Origin: a virus
Virus record (IMG/VR): IMGVR_UViG_3300031673_000296
Span: 1-32,729 of that record
DNA: 32,729 nucleotides
Strand: one strand, 5' to 3'
Shown: piece after piece, positions 14,978 through 22,329 of the stretch
Position numbering within the stretch: position 1 is the first letter of the stretch
How the letters are laid out: every line of letters begins with the position of its first letter
Notes under the pieces: generated by a model
What the model was told of the DNA's origin: nothing
Database searches by the model: none
Seen by the model: only the letters and a program-made list of their open reading frames with translations
Made by a program: the position numbers and the translations under genes

Positions 14978-15006
14978 ATCACAAGCACTCTTATCAGAAT
15001 TGTCAA
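14978..15006 (-). promoter_or_regulatory. Possible promoter of protease-capsid gene
   Basis: TTGACA (15001-15006) lies 17 bases from TGTGAT (14978-14983), in the short gap before the protease-capsid gene and followed by a GGGAGGTG ribosome site. The -35 is perfect and the -10 matches at four of six bases. Extra transcription of the capsid gene would make sense. Confidence 0.4.
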
Positions 15007-15029
15007 GCCCTCGATCCAGTCAGCCTTGG

Positions 15030-15512
15030 TCATGATCTCAGTATCTTCCTGATCGCTTCCTGAATCCGTCTTATCGCCTTCGGGGCCTGCCTCTTGGCCA
15101 CGTCCTGGATCGTCGTCCAGCCTCGATCCTTGTGGAATGGGGCTTGCTCACGTTCATCCTGCACGAACGGCCCATAGCTAACCTTGTTGCCCACCACGCC
15201 CCTCATGCCACCCCGTTCTACGCGGGTCGTCCAGCTACGCCCCAGTTCTTCCGACGTGGGACTCCCACCTATGCTGCCGTCCTTCCGCGCCCACCTGGAC
15301 CCGTAACCCCTCTCATACCACCTATTGACGCCCCCACTTGTGAAAGAACGCGGCTGATTGGCCTCTGTCGCCGGCGGATAGACTGCCACGTCGTCCTTGA
15401 TGTCTGCTAGGCATACTGCCATCACAGCACTCATGTATCGGTGCGGGTCAAGCGCTTCCAGTTTGCCTTGCAGCTTCTCCAAACCCTCAATGCGAATGAT
15501 AACGTCAGGCAT
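15030..15512 (-). CDS. HK97 gp10-like head/tail protein
   Basis: A 160-residue protein. I chose the ATG at 15512, which forms TAATG with the stop of the Mu F-like gene; a longer frame begins at 15548. It opens with MPDVIIRIEGLEKLQGKLEAL, the beta-strand-then-helix start typical of HK97 gp10-type proteins. The middle has AVYPPATEANQP and RSWTTRVERGGMRGVVGNKVSYGPFVQ, the usual 'xxYGxFVE' region, and a basic C-terminal helix. Proteins of this family are minor components at the head-tail interface. It lies upstream of the capsid gene and not beside the connector, so the order is not canonical. Confidence 0.7.
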   Translation of the reverse strand: MPDVIIRIEGLEKLQGKLEALDPHRYMSAVMAVCLADIKDDVAVYPPATEANQPRSFTSGGVNRWYERGYGSRWARKDGSIGGSPTSEELGRSWTTRVERGGMRGVVGNKVSYGPFVQDEREQAPFHKDRGWTTIQDVAKRQAPKAIRRIQEAIRKILRS

Positions 15513-16174
15513 TATCCCACCGATCGATGTGTAACCCAGCACCGACAACGAGGATGAGCTGGTGGTAACTCAATGGTCACTTGCCCATCTTTCGGCGCAC
15601 AGATGGAGCAAACGAGCTCGTCTCTATTCGTGTGCCAGATGGGCTCCATCACGAATCCATATTCCTGTGCCTGGGCCACTGCTACCTTCTCTCCTTCAGC
15701 AAAAGCCCTAGTCGTCTCGGTCACTGCTATCATCTGGGCTCGCATCTCGCCAAAGTGCGGCTCCAAGTCCCCCATCAAGTCGCCTATGGTTCTGCCAGGC
15801 TCCCGAATGAACAGTGCCACTTTCTCCTGCAGCACCCGTCGCGTGGTGTCTGTAAGCCCCGTCACCAGGCTGTAACTGTATTGAGAAGCCCATCGCGCCG
15901 CGTCCTCCGCAACGAGGCTCCAGTCAACACCGATCCCTGGCTCCAAGGCCATCCGTTCAGCGGCCGCCAAAGCCGCCTTCTCCAATACTGGCCGCACTGT
16001 TGCCGCCATACTCGCAGTCGTTCCCTCCCAGAAACTAGACGGTATCTTCGTCAGGTCGGGTGGGTCACCTAGCAGCTCCAGAATCTCATCAAGCTCGCTA
16101 CCGAACTCTTGCTCCAGCAACCGCATCAGTTCAGCCTCAGTCTGATCCTTACCTCGTGCGTTCGGGTCGCGCAC
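15512..16174 (-). CDS. Minor head protein (phage Mu F-like)
   Basis: A 220-residue protein that most likely starts at a GTG at 16174; no ATG with a good ribosome site is seen upstream. The C-terminal part shows the hallmark of the family: MIAVTETTRAFAEGEKVA, followed by DELVCSICAPKDGQ and PPAHPRCRCWVT, which form the Cys/His cluster. The N-terminal half is helical. Mu F-like proteins are internal minor head proteins encoded next to the portal gene, exactly as here. The 29-base gap after the portal gene is longer than most in this operon. Confidence 0.8.
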   Translation of the reverse strand: MRDPNARGKDQTEAELMRLLEQEFGSELDEILELLGDPPDLTKIPSSFWEGTTASMAATVRPVLEKAALAAAERMALEPGIGVDWSLVAEDAARWASQYSYSLVTGLTDTTRRVLQEKVALFIREPGRTIGDLMGDLEPHFGEMRAQMIAVTETTRAFAEGEKVAVAQAQEYGFVMEPIWHTNRDELVCSICAPKDGQVTIELPPAHPRCRCWVTHRSVG

Positions 16175-16203
16175 ACCATCCGTTCCGATCCGCCGTGCCT
16201 TGA

Positions 16204-17652
16204 CTAGAAAGGGCCGGCGAAGGCCGCCACCACCTCCTCCCGGCTCGTGGCCGCCTTCAGCCTGTTGCGGATAATAGCCGTCAAATCTTCTGGCAGGTAA
16301 TCGGGGCGAAACTTGGCCGCGTCAGGCCCCATCCGCTTTGTTGCGTACCTGCGCCATTTGTTCAACTCGCCCATGCGGGCCTTGACCTCTTTCTCTTCCT
16401 CGTCTTGCTCCTGTTCAGGTTGTGAGCTTTCTGGAACCGCGCCAAACCCCATTTGGCCCTTGCCAACCTCAGCGGCAAGCATAGTTCCCTTGTCGCCACC
16501 GAGGGGCTTGTCCTCATAATACTTCTCGCGCAACTCGTCGACGGTATGGACTCTGGCATAAGCGTCTTCTTCGCTAAGTTGCATGGCCCGGTCTACGATC
16601 CGAGGATCGTCAAACTCGCACACGAGGTTATCGCCGTAAACAGGCAATAGCTGTGCGCCAATCTTCTCAGCGATGGAGACCAGGTTCGGCCACACCACCA
16701 TGTCCGTGACCGTCTTGCGCCCCGTTAGTGAATTGGCCTCCGTAGCATTGATGGCCAACATGGAAGCCAAGCCGGGCGCGATGACCCCGAATATCTCCTC
16801 CTGGTTGAACTTCCTGCCCTCCAGGAACTCCATGTCCTTCTGACTGATGGTCGTCTGTATCCAGTGAATGCCACCGGCTCCTACGCCGCGCATCATGCGC
16901 AAACTGCGCCGCGTGCCCCCGTGCGCCTCCTTGAATTCCTCCTTGATGCGCTCCCAGGCCGGGTCCGCTATATGCTGCTCGAAAGCCAACACGCCAGGAA
17001 ATTTCGCGTGATCTTCGGCGAAGAAGTTGGTATTCCACTTGGCCATCTTCTGGTCGCCCTCGGCGGTGATGGCAATAGCCTCGATGTCGCTCAGACCAAC
17101 GAACTCATTCCGTGGATGGAAGTTCTTGAAGGAGATGATTTGCCAAGGTGGTAGCGTCTGGAATTGCCCGTCGCCAGGATCATATATGTAGCCCTTGATG
17201 TACATTTGCTCGTCAGGAACGGGCTTCAGTCTGTTCGTGGGGACTAGCCATATCTCATCGGGTTCCGCGTCTGAATCCGATCGGTTGAGCCACCAATAGG
17301 CCGTCCCACATAGCTTCCGATAGGCGATAGTCCCATACAACAACTCAAAACGGGACATGTTCGGGTTGGGGTTCTGCAAGAGCGATTCCAGAGGATGATT
17401 ATCCTGTTCTATCCGCTTTTCCCCCTCCAAAGCATAGACGTTGAGCTTTTGCAGGCCACACATATTGCCCACGACTTGCAAGGCAGTGTTTATCCAAGAG
17501 ATCGCCTCGTATGCCTTGGCCTGATTGGTGGCCAAGGTATAGTCTGGCATCGCCCATTTCTGCGCCCCTGCCGTGGCAAGAAGCCAGTCAGGATAAGTCA
17601 TTTGTGGTTGTGCCCGCGTCCTTCGTGCTCTGAGCCAATCAACTAATGACAC
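16204..17652 (-). CDS. Portal protein
   Basis: A 482-residue HK97-family portal protein, which forms the ring through which DNA enters and leaves the head. N-terminal helices include NQAKAYEAISWINTALQVVGN, a typical portal start. These are followed by LESLLQNPNPNMSRFELLYGTIAYRKLCGTAY and DEIWLVPTNRLKPVPD. The crown region includes FHPRNEFVGLSDIEAI, and later come GVIAPGLASM and a KTVTDMVVWPNLVSIAEKI helix. The C-terminus is a basic tail. It begins one base after a 68-residue gene downstream of the terminase, the standard gene order. Confidence 0.9.
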   Translation of the reverse strand: MSLVDWLRARRTRAQPQMTYPDWLLATAGAQKWAMPDYTLATNQAKAYEAISWINTALQVVGNMCGLQKLNVYALEGEKRIEQDNHPLESLLQNPNPNMSRFELLYGTIAYRKLCGTAYWWLNRSDSDAEPDEIWLVPTNRLKPVPDEQMYIKGYIYDPGDGQFQTLPPWQIISFKNFHPRNEFVGLSDIEAIAITAEGDQKMAKWNTNFFAEDHAKFPGVLAFEQHIADPAWERIKEEFKEAHGGTRRSLRMMRGVGAGGIHWIQTTISQKDMEFLEGRKFNQEEIFGVIAPGLASMLAINATEANSLTGRKTVTDMVVWPNLVSIAEKIGAQLLPVYGDNLVCEFDDPRIVDRAMQLSEEDAYARVHTVDELREKYYEDKPLGGDKGTMLAAEVGKGQMGFGAVPESSQPEQEQDEEEKEVKARMGELNKWRRYATKRMGPDAAKFRPDYLPEDLTAIIRNRLKAATSREEVVAAFAGPF

Positions 17653-17859
17653 TTATGACTTCTCCACATAGAAGCGACACCTTCGCGACGCGGCTGGCAA
17701 CACCGATCCTCCGCTCGGAGGCTTGCCGCCCCGCGAAGGTTGGCCTGGTTTCCCAAGCCGATATACCTCGTACTCATAGAAACCCTGCAGGGGTTCCCCC
17801 ATATAATGAAGCCGACCATCTTCGCCTATCCACTCACCACAACATAGGTTTCTCGCCAT
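17653..17859 (-). CDS. Small protein between terminase and portal
   Basis: A 68-residue basic protein ending directly before the portal start and starting 13 bases after the terminase large subunit. It contains CCGEWIGEDGRLHYMGEPLQGFYEYEVYRL, which looks beta-rich, and a glycine/proline/arginine-rich C-terminus. Tight spacing and a sensible start support it as real. No family recognised. Confidence 0.55.
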   Translation of the reverse strand: MARNLCCGEWIGEDGRLHYMGEPLQGFYEYEVYRLGKPGQPSRGGKPPSGGSVLPAASRRCRFYVEKS

Positions 17860-17871
17860 GCTTCCTCCGTC

Positions 17872-19089
17872 TCACCACACGCCAAAATCTGCGATGCTTA
17901 CGCGGCGTCCAATTGCATGGGCTGCTAGCGCGCGGGCCACCACGGTGTCATCATGACAACCTTCCGGTGCACTGAACGTCGCCCTGCCCGTCGCTGGGCT
18001 GATCTTCTGTTCATAGGCTTCAAGCTCCGCCGTCCACACCGGGTCAGCCTGCCACTGAATCTCGGCCCGCTCAAAGGCTAACTGCAACGACCGAATGATC
18101 TGCCCCTTCGTCTTGCTCGTGGTGGTGAATGCCACGACTGGCAAACCCTCCTCCTGTAGGGCCTGGACGTTGGGGGCGCCTATGCTGTTGTCCTCGGCCA
18201 GGATCATGCTCGGCTTCCACCGCTCATACAATGCCTTGAGTCGATCCCTCTGGACACTATACACGATTTGATTGAAGCGGTCACGAGCTACCTCTTGATA
18301 GCAATCCGCACATACGACAGAGATTGCAGTATGGTCCACCTTTTGAGCCCAATCTACTCCCATGACGATATTATGCCTATCATGTCCATCAAATGCAAGC
18401 GGCGCATTCATGCAGGCCGCGATGTTGCGGAACACGGCGCCCTCGGCCTCCAGGAACTCGGCGAGTATCTCCTGCTTGTAGTCAGCCTCCGACATGTCCT
18501 CGGTGATTTCAGCCAAAGCCACCTTGCTCAAATGTGGATTGTCCAAGCTAGTAAAGTGCCATTGTTTCCAACGTCCACCATCCTGTACCGTCCTAGCATG
18601 GAGCTGAAAGAAGTGGTTCTTGCGCCTCGGCGTCGAGATGAACCAAGCATCACCATCATTGTCCAGAAGCATCGGTGCGCCGACTTGCGTCCATGTGCTG
18701 GCGTCCATCAGGGCGTACTCATCCAGGACTAGGAAATCCGCGTAATCTCCCCTGAGCGTGTCCGCGTCCCAGGCGGTCTTGGCCCGGATGCGTCCACCAG
18801 TAGGGAAGTCCAATACCCGCCTTTGCTCATTCTTGTAGACATAACCGCTCTGTATTAGCGGTGCTAGCCATTCCTTGCACTTCTCCCAGAAGGCATCGGT
18901 CTGCTCTTGCGTTGGAGCCGCCAATAGTACGCGTCTGCCCTCTAGGGCTTTCTCACATGACACCATTGCCGCGAGCGTAGTCTTGCCCGCCCTGCGCCCC
19001 GCGCATATCACCTGGCGCTTGGCCGGGTGATGTTTGATTGCCCACTGTTTGGCGTGGGGCTTAGGCAGGGTCAGGGTTATCGCTGGCAT
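17872..19089 (-). CDS. terL: Terminase large subunit
   Basis: A 405-residue DNA packaging motor with both expected domains. The ATPase has Walker A AGRRAGKTT (residues 30-38) and Walker B FLVLDEYA (119-126), with a coupling STP motif at about 152-154. The nuclease domain has an RNase H-type first acidic strand at GVDWAQ (D246), an ILAEDNSIG strand near 296 and CHDDTV (D380, D381). The protein drives DNA into the portal and cuts concatemers. It overlaps the small-subunit gene by 29 bases. The length is at the short end for the family but the domains are complete. Confidence 0.93.
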   Translation of the reverse strand: MPAITLTLPKPHAKQWAIKHHPAKRQVICAGRRAGKTTLAAMVSCEKALEGRRVLLAAPTQEQTDAFWEKCKEWLAPLIQSGYVYKNEQRRVLDFPTGGRIRAKTAWDADTLRGDYADFLVLDEYALMDASTWTQVGAPMLLDNDGDAWFISTPRRKNHFFQLHARTVQDGGRWKQWHFTSLDNPHLSKVALAEITEDMSEADYKQEILAEFLEAEGAVFRNIAACMNAPLAFDGHDRHNIVMGVDWAQKVDHTAISVVCADCYQEVARDRFNQIVYSVQRDRLKALYERWKPSMILAEDNSIGAPNVQALQEEGLPVVAFTTTSKTKGQIIRSLQLAFERAEIQWQADPVWTAELEAYEQKISPATGRATFSAPEGCHDDTVVARALAAHAIGRRVSIADFGVW

Positions 19090-19384
19090 AACTTACTCTT
19101 ATCTCTAGTGGCTGGCCGCCCAATCCAGTAAGCTCCCTCCGCTCTAAAGGCTTGCCCAACAGATAATCAGCAAAAAAACGAAGCGCATACCGATCACCAG
19201 CCTCTGCAAGAGCTGCATAAGTCTGCAAACAATCGAACCAGCGTTTTGGCGGCATGGCATCTTTGATAGCGCGCAGATATGCCTCTTCTACGGAACGAGA
19301 TGGTCGACCAGTACCACCTTTATTCCCCTTGCTTATGCTATGGCCTTTGATAAATTGGCCCGCACCATTTCTACCTGTCGCCAT
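19061..19384 (-). CDS. Terminase small subunit-like protein
   Basis: A 107-residue basic protein overlapping the large terminase start. It begins MATGRNGAGQFIKGHSIS and continues to KGGTGRPSRSVEE, the 'GxFxKGxSGNxxGRP' start of DUF5681-type small terminase proteins. It ends with a helical region RYALRFFADYLLGKPLERRE common to the same proteins. Position before terL and the DNA-binding character support a role in recognising packaging DNA. The helix-turn-helix itself cannot be shown convincingly. Confidence 0.7.
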   Translation of the reverse strand: MATGRNGAGQFIKGHSISKGNKGGTGRPSRSVEEAYLRAIKDAMPPKRWFDCLQTYAALAEAGDRYALRFFADYLLGKPLERRELTGLGGQPLEIRVSYASDNPDPA

Positions 19385-19421
19385 GTCTTTTCCATCTCTA
19401 TACTTGGCTCAAACAATCCAA

Positions 19422-19979
19422 TCACGCCAGCTCACCTATTAGCTCAGGTTGAGTCAGCAAAGTAAGCGTTGTTACACAAGCTTCCTCGTACATCCAATCG
19501 CCCCAAAGAACCCAATCAACAGGCAAACGTCCCTTGCGCCGCGCCACTCCTTCCTGTTGCACAGGCAACATTGCTAACGCAGCTTGCCAGCATACATATC
19601 GCTTTTTTGCTCTTGGTAGTTCCTCAAAAACCGAAACCAAGTCAGGTCGAATATATGCGTTAAAGAACTCGTATTGCTCAACACCCGTCCCTGTACCACC
19701 TGCCTTTTGATTGGTCAGAGGCCAGTCTTGATCGTGTCCCTTGGCAATCCACAAGCCTTCTAATTCAAGGGCCGCGTCAGCCGTGGTCTCCTCCAGAATC
19801 CTCAGTGCTGGCTTCAGTCTTATAGTCTTTAGGTCATCCAGCCATGCTATCTTCTCTACGTTGGTTGTCTTATCAGAGAGATGCTGCTGAAGCCGTGCCT
19901 TGGGTTTCACAGACTGCCCAATATAACGAACAGAATCATCTCGCGGGTCTACCAGAGCATAAATATATGCCTTAGTCAT
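19422..19979 (-). CDS. GIY-YIG endonuclease
   Basis: A 185-residue protein with an N-terminal GIY-YIG nuclease domain: YIYALVDPRDDSVRYIGQS, where the two motif strands are IYALV and RYIGQS, followed by a KPKARLQQHL helix with the conserved arginine. The rest has no clear nuclease motif but includes YEFFNAYIRPDLVSVFEE and a long hydrophobic C-terminal part. Homing endonucleases of this class often sit between phage genes. It overlaps an 8-base end of a methyltransferase C-terminal fragment and precedes the terminase small subunit. Confidence 0.85.
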   Translation of the reverse strand: MTKAYIYALVDPRDDSVRYIGQSVKPKARLQQHLSDKTTNVEKIAWLDDLKTIRLKPALRILEETTADAALELEGLWIAKGHDQDWPLTNQKAGGTGTGVEQYEFFNAYIRPDLVSVFEELPRAKKRYVCWQAALAMLPVQQEGVARRKGRLPVDWVLWGDWMYEEACVTTLTLLTQPELIGELA

Positions 19980-20142
19980 CGCTCACCAGCCTAGGCTCCA
20001 GGCCCATGTCGGCGAGGCTAACATCCACTTGCCCGCACGCCTCGGTTGCCTTGCGCCAATCACCCTTCACGAATACGAGCACATTCTGGTGCGTCTTGCC
20101 CAGCTTGCGGCCCGCCTCGACTGGATATGCTTCACCCAGCAC
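19972..20142 (-). CDS. Stand-alone methyltransferase C-terminal fragment
   Basis: A 56-residue protein beginning at a GTG at 20142 with an AAGGAG ribosome site; a longer frame from the ATG at 20163 is possible. It contains EAGRKLGKTHQNVLVFVKG and DWRKAT. These are nearly identical to NAGRKLGKTHQNMLVFVKG and DWRRAV at the C-terminus of the methyltransferase ending at 28564. No methyltransferase catalytic motif is present here, so it is a fragment kept open or a small protein made from that domain. It lies beside a GIY-YIG endonuclease gene, which hints at insertion or recombination at a methyltransferase gene. Confidence 0.6.
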   Translation of the reverse strand: MLGEAYPVEAGRKLGKTHQNVLVFVKGDWRKATEACGQVDVSLADMGLEPRLVSDD

Positions 20143-20287
20143 GGCTCTCCTTTTCTGGCTCATCCTTCTGCTCTAATGTCAGAGGCTCTAACTTCTCCTG
20201 CGGCCCCAGTAGCCGCTCCAAATATCTATCCACGACCACGTACATCTGCTCGTCGCTCTGTGCTCGCTCCTCTTTCGTCATCGCCAT
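20132..20287 (-). CDS. Small protein, unassigned
   Basis: A 51-residue acidic protein starting at an ATG at 20287, five bases after the HNH stop, with AGGAAG upstream. It reads MAMTKEERAQSDEQMYVVVD and continues with a charged, lysine/glutamate-rich helix. It overlaps the methyltransferase fragment by 11 bases. No family recognised; a small coiled-coil protein linked to packaging is possible. Confidence 0.45.
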   Translation of the reverse strand: MAMTKEERAQSDEQMYVVVDRYLERLLGPQEKLEPLTLEQKDEPEKESRAG

Positions 20288-20291
20288 CTTC

Positions 20292-20576
20292 CTATGCTTC
20301 ACCGAGCGCCCCAATCCAAGGTTGGCTGTCATAGACGTAATTGTACCGCTCCCGTAGCATCGTCAGGTGTCTGCGCCTTGCGGCCTTCGTGTGGGCCTGC
20401 GAGTGATGTTCGAGGCAAAGACAGATCAGGTTCTTTGGCTGATCTCGTAATGGCTTCAGGCGGCCAGGCAACATGCTCTTCGGTATGATGTGATGCGGTG
20501 GCCCGGTCGGTCTGTTACACTCTCGACAGAGACCACCATCGCGCTCGATCACCTGCTCACAGACACTCTGTTTCAC
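20292..20576 (-). CDS. HNH endonuclease 3 (packaging-associated type)
   Basis: A 94-residue protein if started at the GTG at 20576, which overlaps the preceding stop as GTGA; the open frame reaches an upstream start at 20633. It has a CxxC pair (CRECNRPTG), then PPHHIIPKS with the first active-site histidines, and KNLICLCLEHHSQAH with the second CxxxH-type cluster. This is the typical HNH nuclease encoded near terminase genes, where it cooperates with the packaging motor in cutting DNA. Here it is separated from the terminase by a GIY-YIG gene and small genes. Confidence 0.8.
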   Translation of the reverse strand: MKQSVCEQVIERDGGLCRECNRPTGPPHHIIPKSMLPGRLKPLRDQPKNLICLCLEHHSQAHTKAARRRHLTMLRERYNYVYDSQPWIGALGEA

Positions 20577-20890
20577 ATCCCTGTCACTATCGGTGGCCTT
20601 GTCCCTTTCTCCTTGACACACCAGCAACACCATTTGTTGTTATTGGATTGAATCGTGCGGCACCAAAGACATTGCCACCACGCACGCTCCAATGGATAGT
20701 TGCCGCCCGTGGCCGATGTATCGTCTCTGCTGTGTATGTAGTCTCGCCCCGTGGCGTCTGGTGCCATACTTTTCCCCTCGCCGTCCCCACCCCGCCCTTC
20801 GCACGGCTTCCCCACTATAACTCGACACCCGCCCACTGGCGCGTTCGGTGTCGGGGCTTTAACTCCGCCGTCCCACCGACCACCCGTCAC
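20573..20890 (-). CDS. Cysteine-rich small protein, uncertain
   Basis: A 105-residue frame whose C-terminus carries WWQCLWCRTIQSNNNKWCCWC, resembling a zinc ribbon of CxxC...CxxC type. The N-terminal half is low in secondary structure and rich in glycine. Its stop overlaps a GTG start of the HNH gene. The start is uncertain because no clear ribosome site is visible near 20890. It could be a small zinc protein expressed with the HNH gene. Confidence 0.4.
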   Translation of the reverse strand: MTGGRWDGGVKAPTPNAPVGGCRVIVGKPCEGRGGDGEGKSMAPDATGRDYIHSRDDTSATGGNYPLERAWWQCLWCRTIQSNNNKWCCWCVKEKGTRPPIVTGM

Positions 20891-20920
20891 GAATGGGCAC
20901 AGCGGCTAGTTCCAGCAAGG

Positions 20921-21112
20921 CTACACCCCCCATGCTTTCAGAGCATCCATAGCTGTCAGATCAGGAACCGACACGTCCCTGTGTTCGCCACACGTGGCGG
21001 CTGCGAATAGCCGTACCGCTGCCCAAAGGATGACCCGTCTGGGCAACCGCCAGACAAACCACCGCACTGCTCGCTCCAGTAACCGTTCCATCATTCCCTC
21101 CTTCTGTTTCAT
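20921..21112 (-). CDS. Small basic phage protein
   Basis: A 63-residue protein with a WFVWRLPRRVILWAAVRLF segment followed by AAATCGEH and a short helical end (DALKAWGV). Proteins with this 'W..LPR.L..WA.IR..A.AT.G' pattern recur in many phages without an assigned role. The hydrophobic stretch is interrupted by arginines, so it may associate with membranes peripherally. The start MKQKEGMMERLLERAV has an internal second candidate start at MMERLL. Confidence 0.6.
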   Translation of the reverse strand: MKQKEGMMERLLERAVRWFVWRLPRRVILWAAVRLFAAATCGEHRDVSVPDLTAMDALKAWGV

Positions 21113-21147
21113 ATCCCACTACCCGCGCCCTGTGCGGAACTGGCCCA

Positions 21148-21441
21148 TCAAACCCCGAGGAACCCATCCAGGAAGTCCCGAAGCACCTGCACATCGTCCT
21201 TGAATAGCACCAGCTCCGTGTAGTCCCCATATCGGCTCCGGTGGCCCAGGACATATTTGACGCCGAGCCACAGACGCATCCAGAAAGGGAAAGGGCAGAG
21301 GTGTGGACTGAGATACAATTCTGCGTCTTCATCGTCAGCCCAGTAGAGAAGGTCTATCTGGTGCTCGCTCAGCCCACAGGAGCACTCTAGAATGAGACCC
21401 CGCCTATCTCCCTTGGATACAGACGTGTAAGCCGGCATCAT
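21148..21441 (-). CDS. Small phage protein, unassigned
   Basis: A 97-residue protein with a strong GAAGGAGAGGG ribosome site. It has a beta-like N-terminal half with ECSCGLSEHQI and a YLSPHLCPFPF segment, then WMRLWLGVKYVLGHRSRYGDY, a pattern often seen in phage hypothetical proteins. It is the first gene after the candidate structured RNA and would be carried on the same transcript from the promoter at 21963. No enzymatic motif is visible. Confidence 0.65.
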   Translation of the reverse strand: MMPAYTSVSKGDRRGLILECSCGLSEHQIDLLYWADDEDAELYLSPHLCPFPFWMRLWLGVKYVLGHRSRYGDYTELVLFKDDVQVLRDFLDGFLGV

Positions 21442-21956
21442 CCCTCTCCTTCAGAGAACATGCTGGTCTCCACCCGCGTCAGTCGCCCTTTGCGGAACAG
21501 CCCCCGCCCGCGCCATTCCACTACCGCAGCCCATGTCCACGTGCGGTCCCCTCGTGCCTGGGCCCTGGACGTGCTAGCCCGCTACCCAGGATTACGGCAC
21601 TACACCTCTTGACCCAGTCTCAGCGGCGAACCGCCTACAACGACTGCCCGTCAAGCCTTGTTGATTCACCTGGCATTGACACCAGACGTTACCAGCATGG
21701 CACTTCGGCCCCTGGGCAACGCCAGGGAGGTTATTATGGCTGGTGGCTTGCCCCCCGAGCGGCTAGGGTCATCAGGTCTTACATACCACCAGCAAGCCCC
21801 ATTTAGTCCCGTGTTCATGGGGCCATGCCCAGTAGCAAACCCTTGGATTAGGCCCGGGCCTGGGCATTGCCAGAGGAGATAGGGAAGACCTGACGCATCA
21901 GACCTGCCACACGGATGTATCCGAGTTTCGTCCCCTGGCAAACGCAACTACCTGCC
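21442..21956 (-). ncRNA. Candidate large structured RNA
   Basis: About 515 bases without a convincing gene lie directly downstream of a perfect consensus promoter. The minus-strand RNA has many helices: 8 bp 21825-21832/21860-21867; 7 bp 21796-21802/21817-21823; 8 bp 21739-21746/21786-21793; 10 bp with one G-U 21669-21678/21717-21726; 6 bp plus 5 bp 21608-21619/21642-21655 closing a GCGG-UUCG-CCGC hairpin at 21623-21634; 6 bp 21523-21528/21542-21547; 6 bp 21557-21562/21585-21590. A TTG-started 93-codon frame (21666-21947) crosses the region but is glycine/proline-rich and looks accidental. I could not match it to a known RNA class. GC-rich sequence forms chance stems, so covariation is needed. 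Confidence 0.6.
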
Positions 21957-21962
21957 AACCCG

Positions 21963-21991
21963 ATTATACCATAATCGATCGGCAATGTCAA
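21963..21991 (-). promoter_or_regulatory. Perfect consensus sigma70 promoter
   Basis: TTGACA (21986-21991) and TATAAT (21963-21968) are both perfect and separated by exactly 17 bases. The -35 overlaps the stop of the helix-turn-helix gene. Transcription would begin near 21956 and run into the candidate structured RNA and the small late genes. It is the strongest promoter in the window by sequence. Confidence 0.85.
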
Positions 21992-22329
21992 CCCCCCAGC
22001 GCCGGCGGCACACTCCCTATACCGTCCCGTCGCCATGGCAGCAGTTCATGTCGGGAATACTTGTGCGCCGCTTCCAGACCATGCAGCCTCACATTATACA
22101 GCGCGGTGCGATACCCCGCATCATAGCCCTCTCTGTACTCGGCGGCCTCTCTATCCTTGATGGTTCCCGGTGGTCTCCAGTCAATGCCCTGCTCAGTTAG
22201 CACCCGCTCAACGGTCATGTGAGCACAGCCAATCTGTTCCGCAATTGCCGTAGTGCCCAGGTGGGCCTCGTGCAACTCCACTATCCCCTCGACCTCTGCG
22301 TCAGTGAACTCCCTCGGTCTCCTAGCCAT
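21988..22329 (-). CDS. Helix-turn-helix DNA-binding protein
   Basis: A 113-residue protein beginning MARRPREFTDAEVEGIVELH and containing LGTTAIAEQIGCAHMTVERVLTEQG, which fits a helix-turn-helix of the resolvase/Hin type (helix, tight turn, recognition helix). A charged C-terminal helix follows (REGYDAGYRTALYNVR). Its stop lies within the -35 of the perfect promoter, so binding near its own gene could affect that promoter; this is inference. It starts in a TGATG overlap with the nuclease-like gene. Confidence 0.75.
   Translation of the reverse strand: MARRPREFTDAEVEGIVELHEAHLGTTAIAEQIGCAHMTVERVLTEQGIDWRPPGTIKDREAAEYREGYDAGYRTALYNVRLHGLEAAHKYSRHELLPWRRDGIGSVPPALGG

Noticed and set aside
21666-21947. 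Minus-strand 93-codon frame in the candidate RNA region
   Set aside because: It begins with TTG without a good ribosome site, is rich in glycine and proline and shows no domain. The RNA helices explain the region better, although a small protein cannot be excluded.
22080-22120. TATAAT on the minus strand at about 22090
   Set aside because: There is no -35 at suitable spacing and it lies inside the helix-turn-helix gene.
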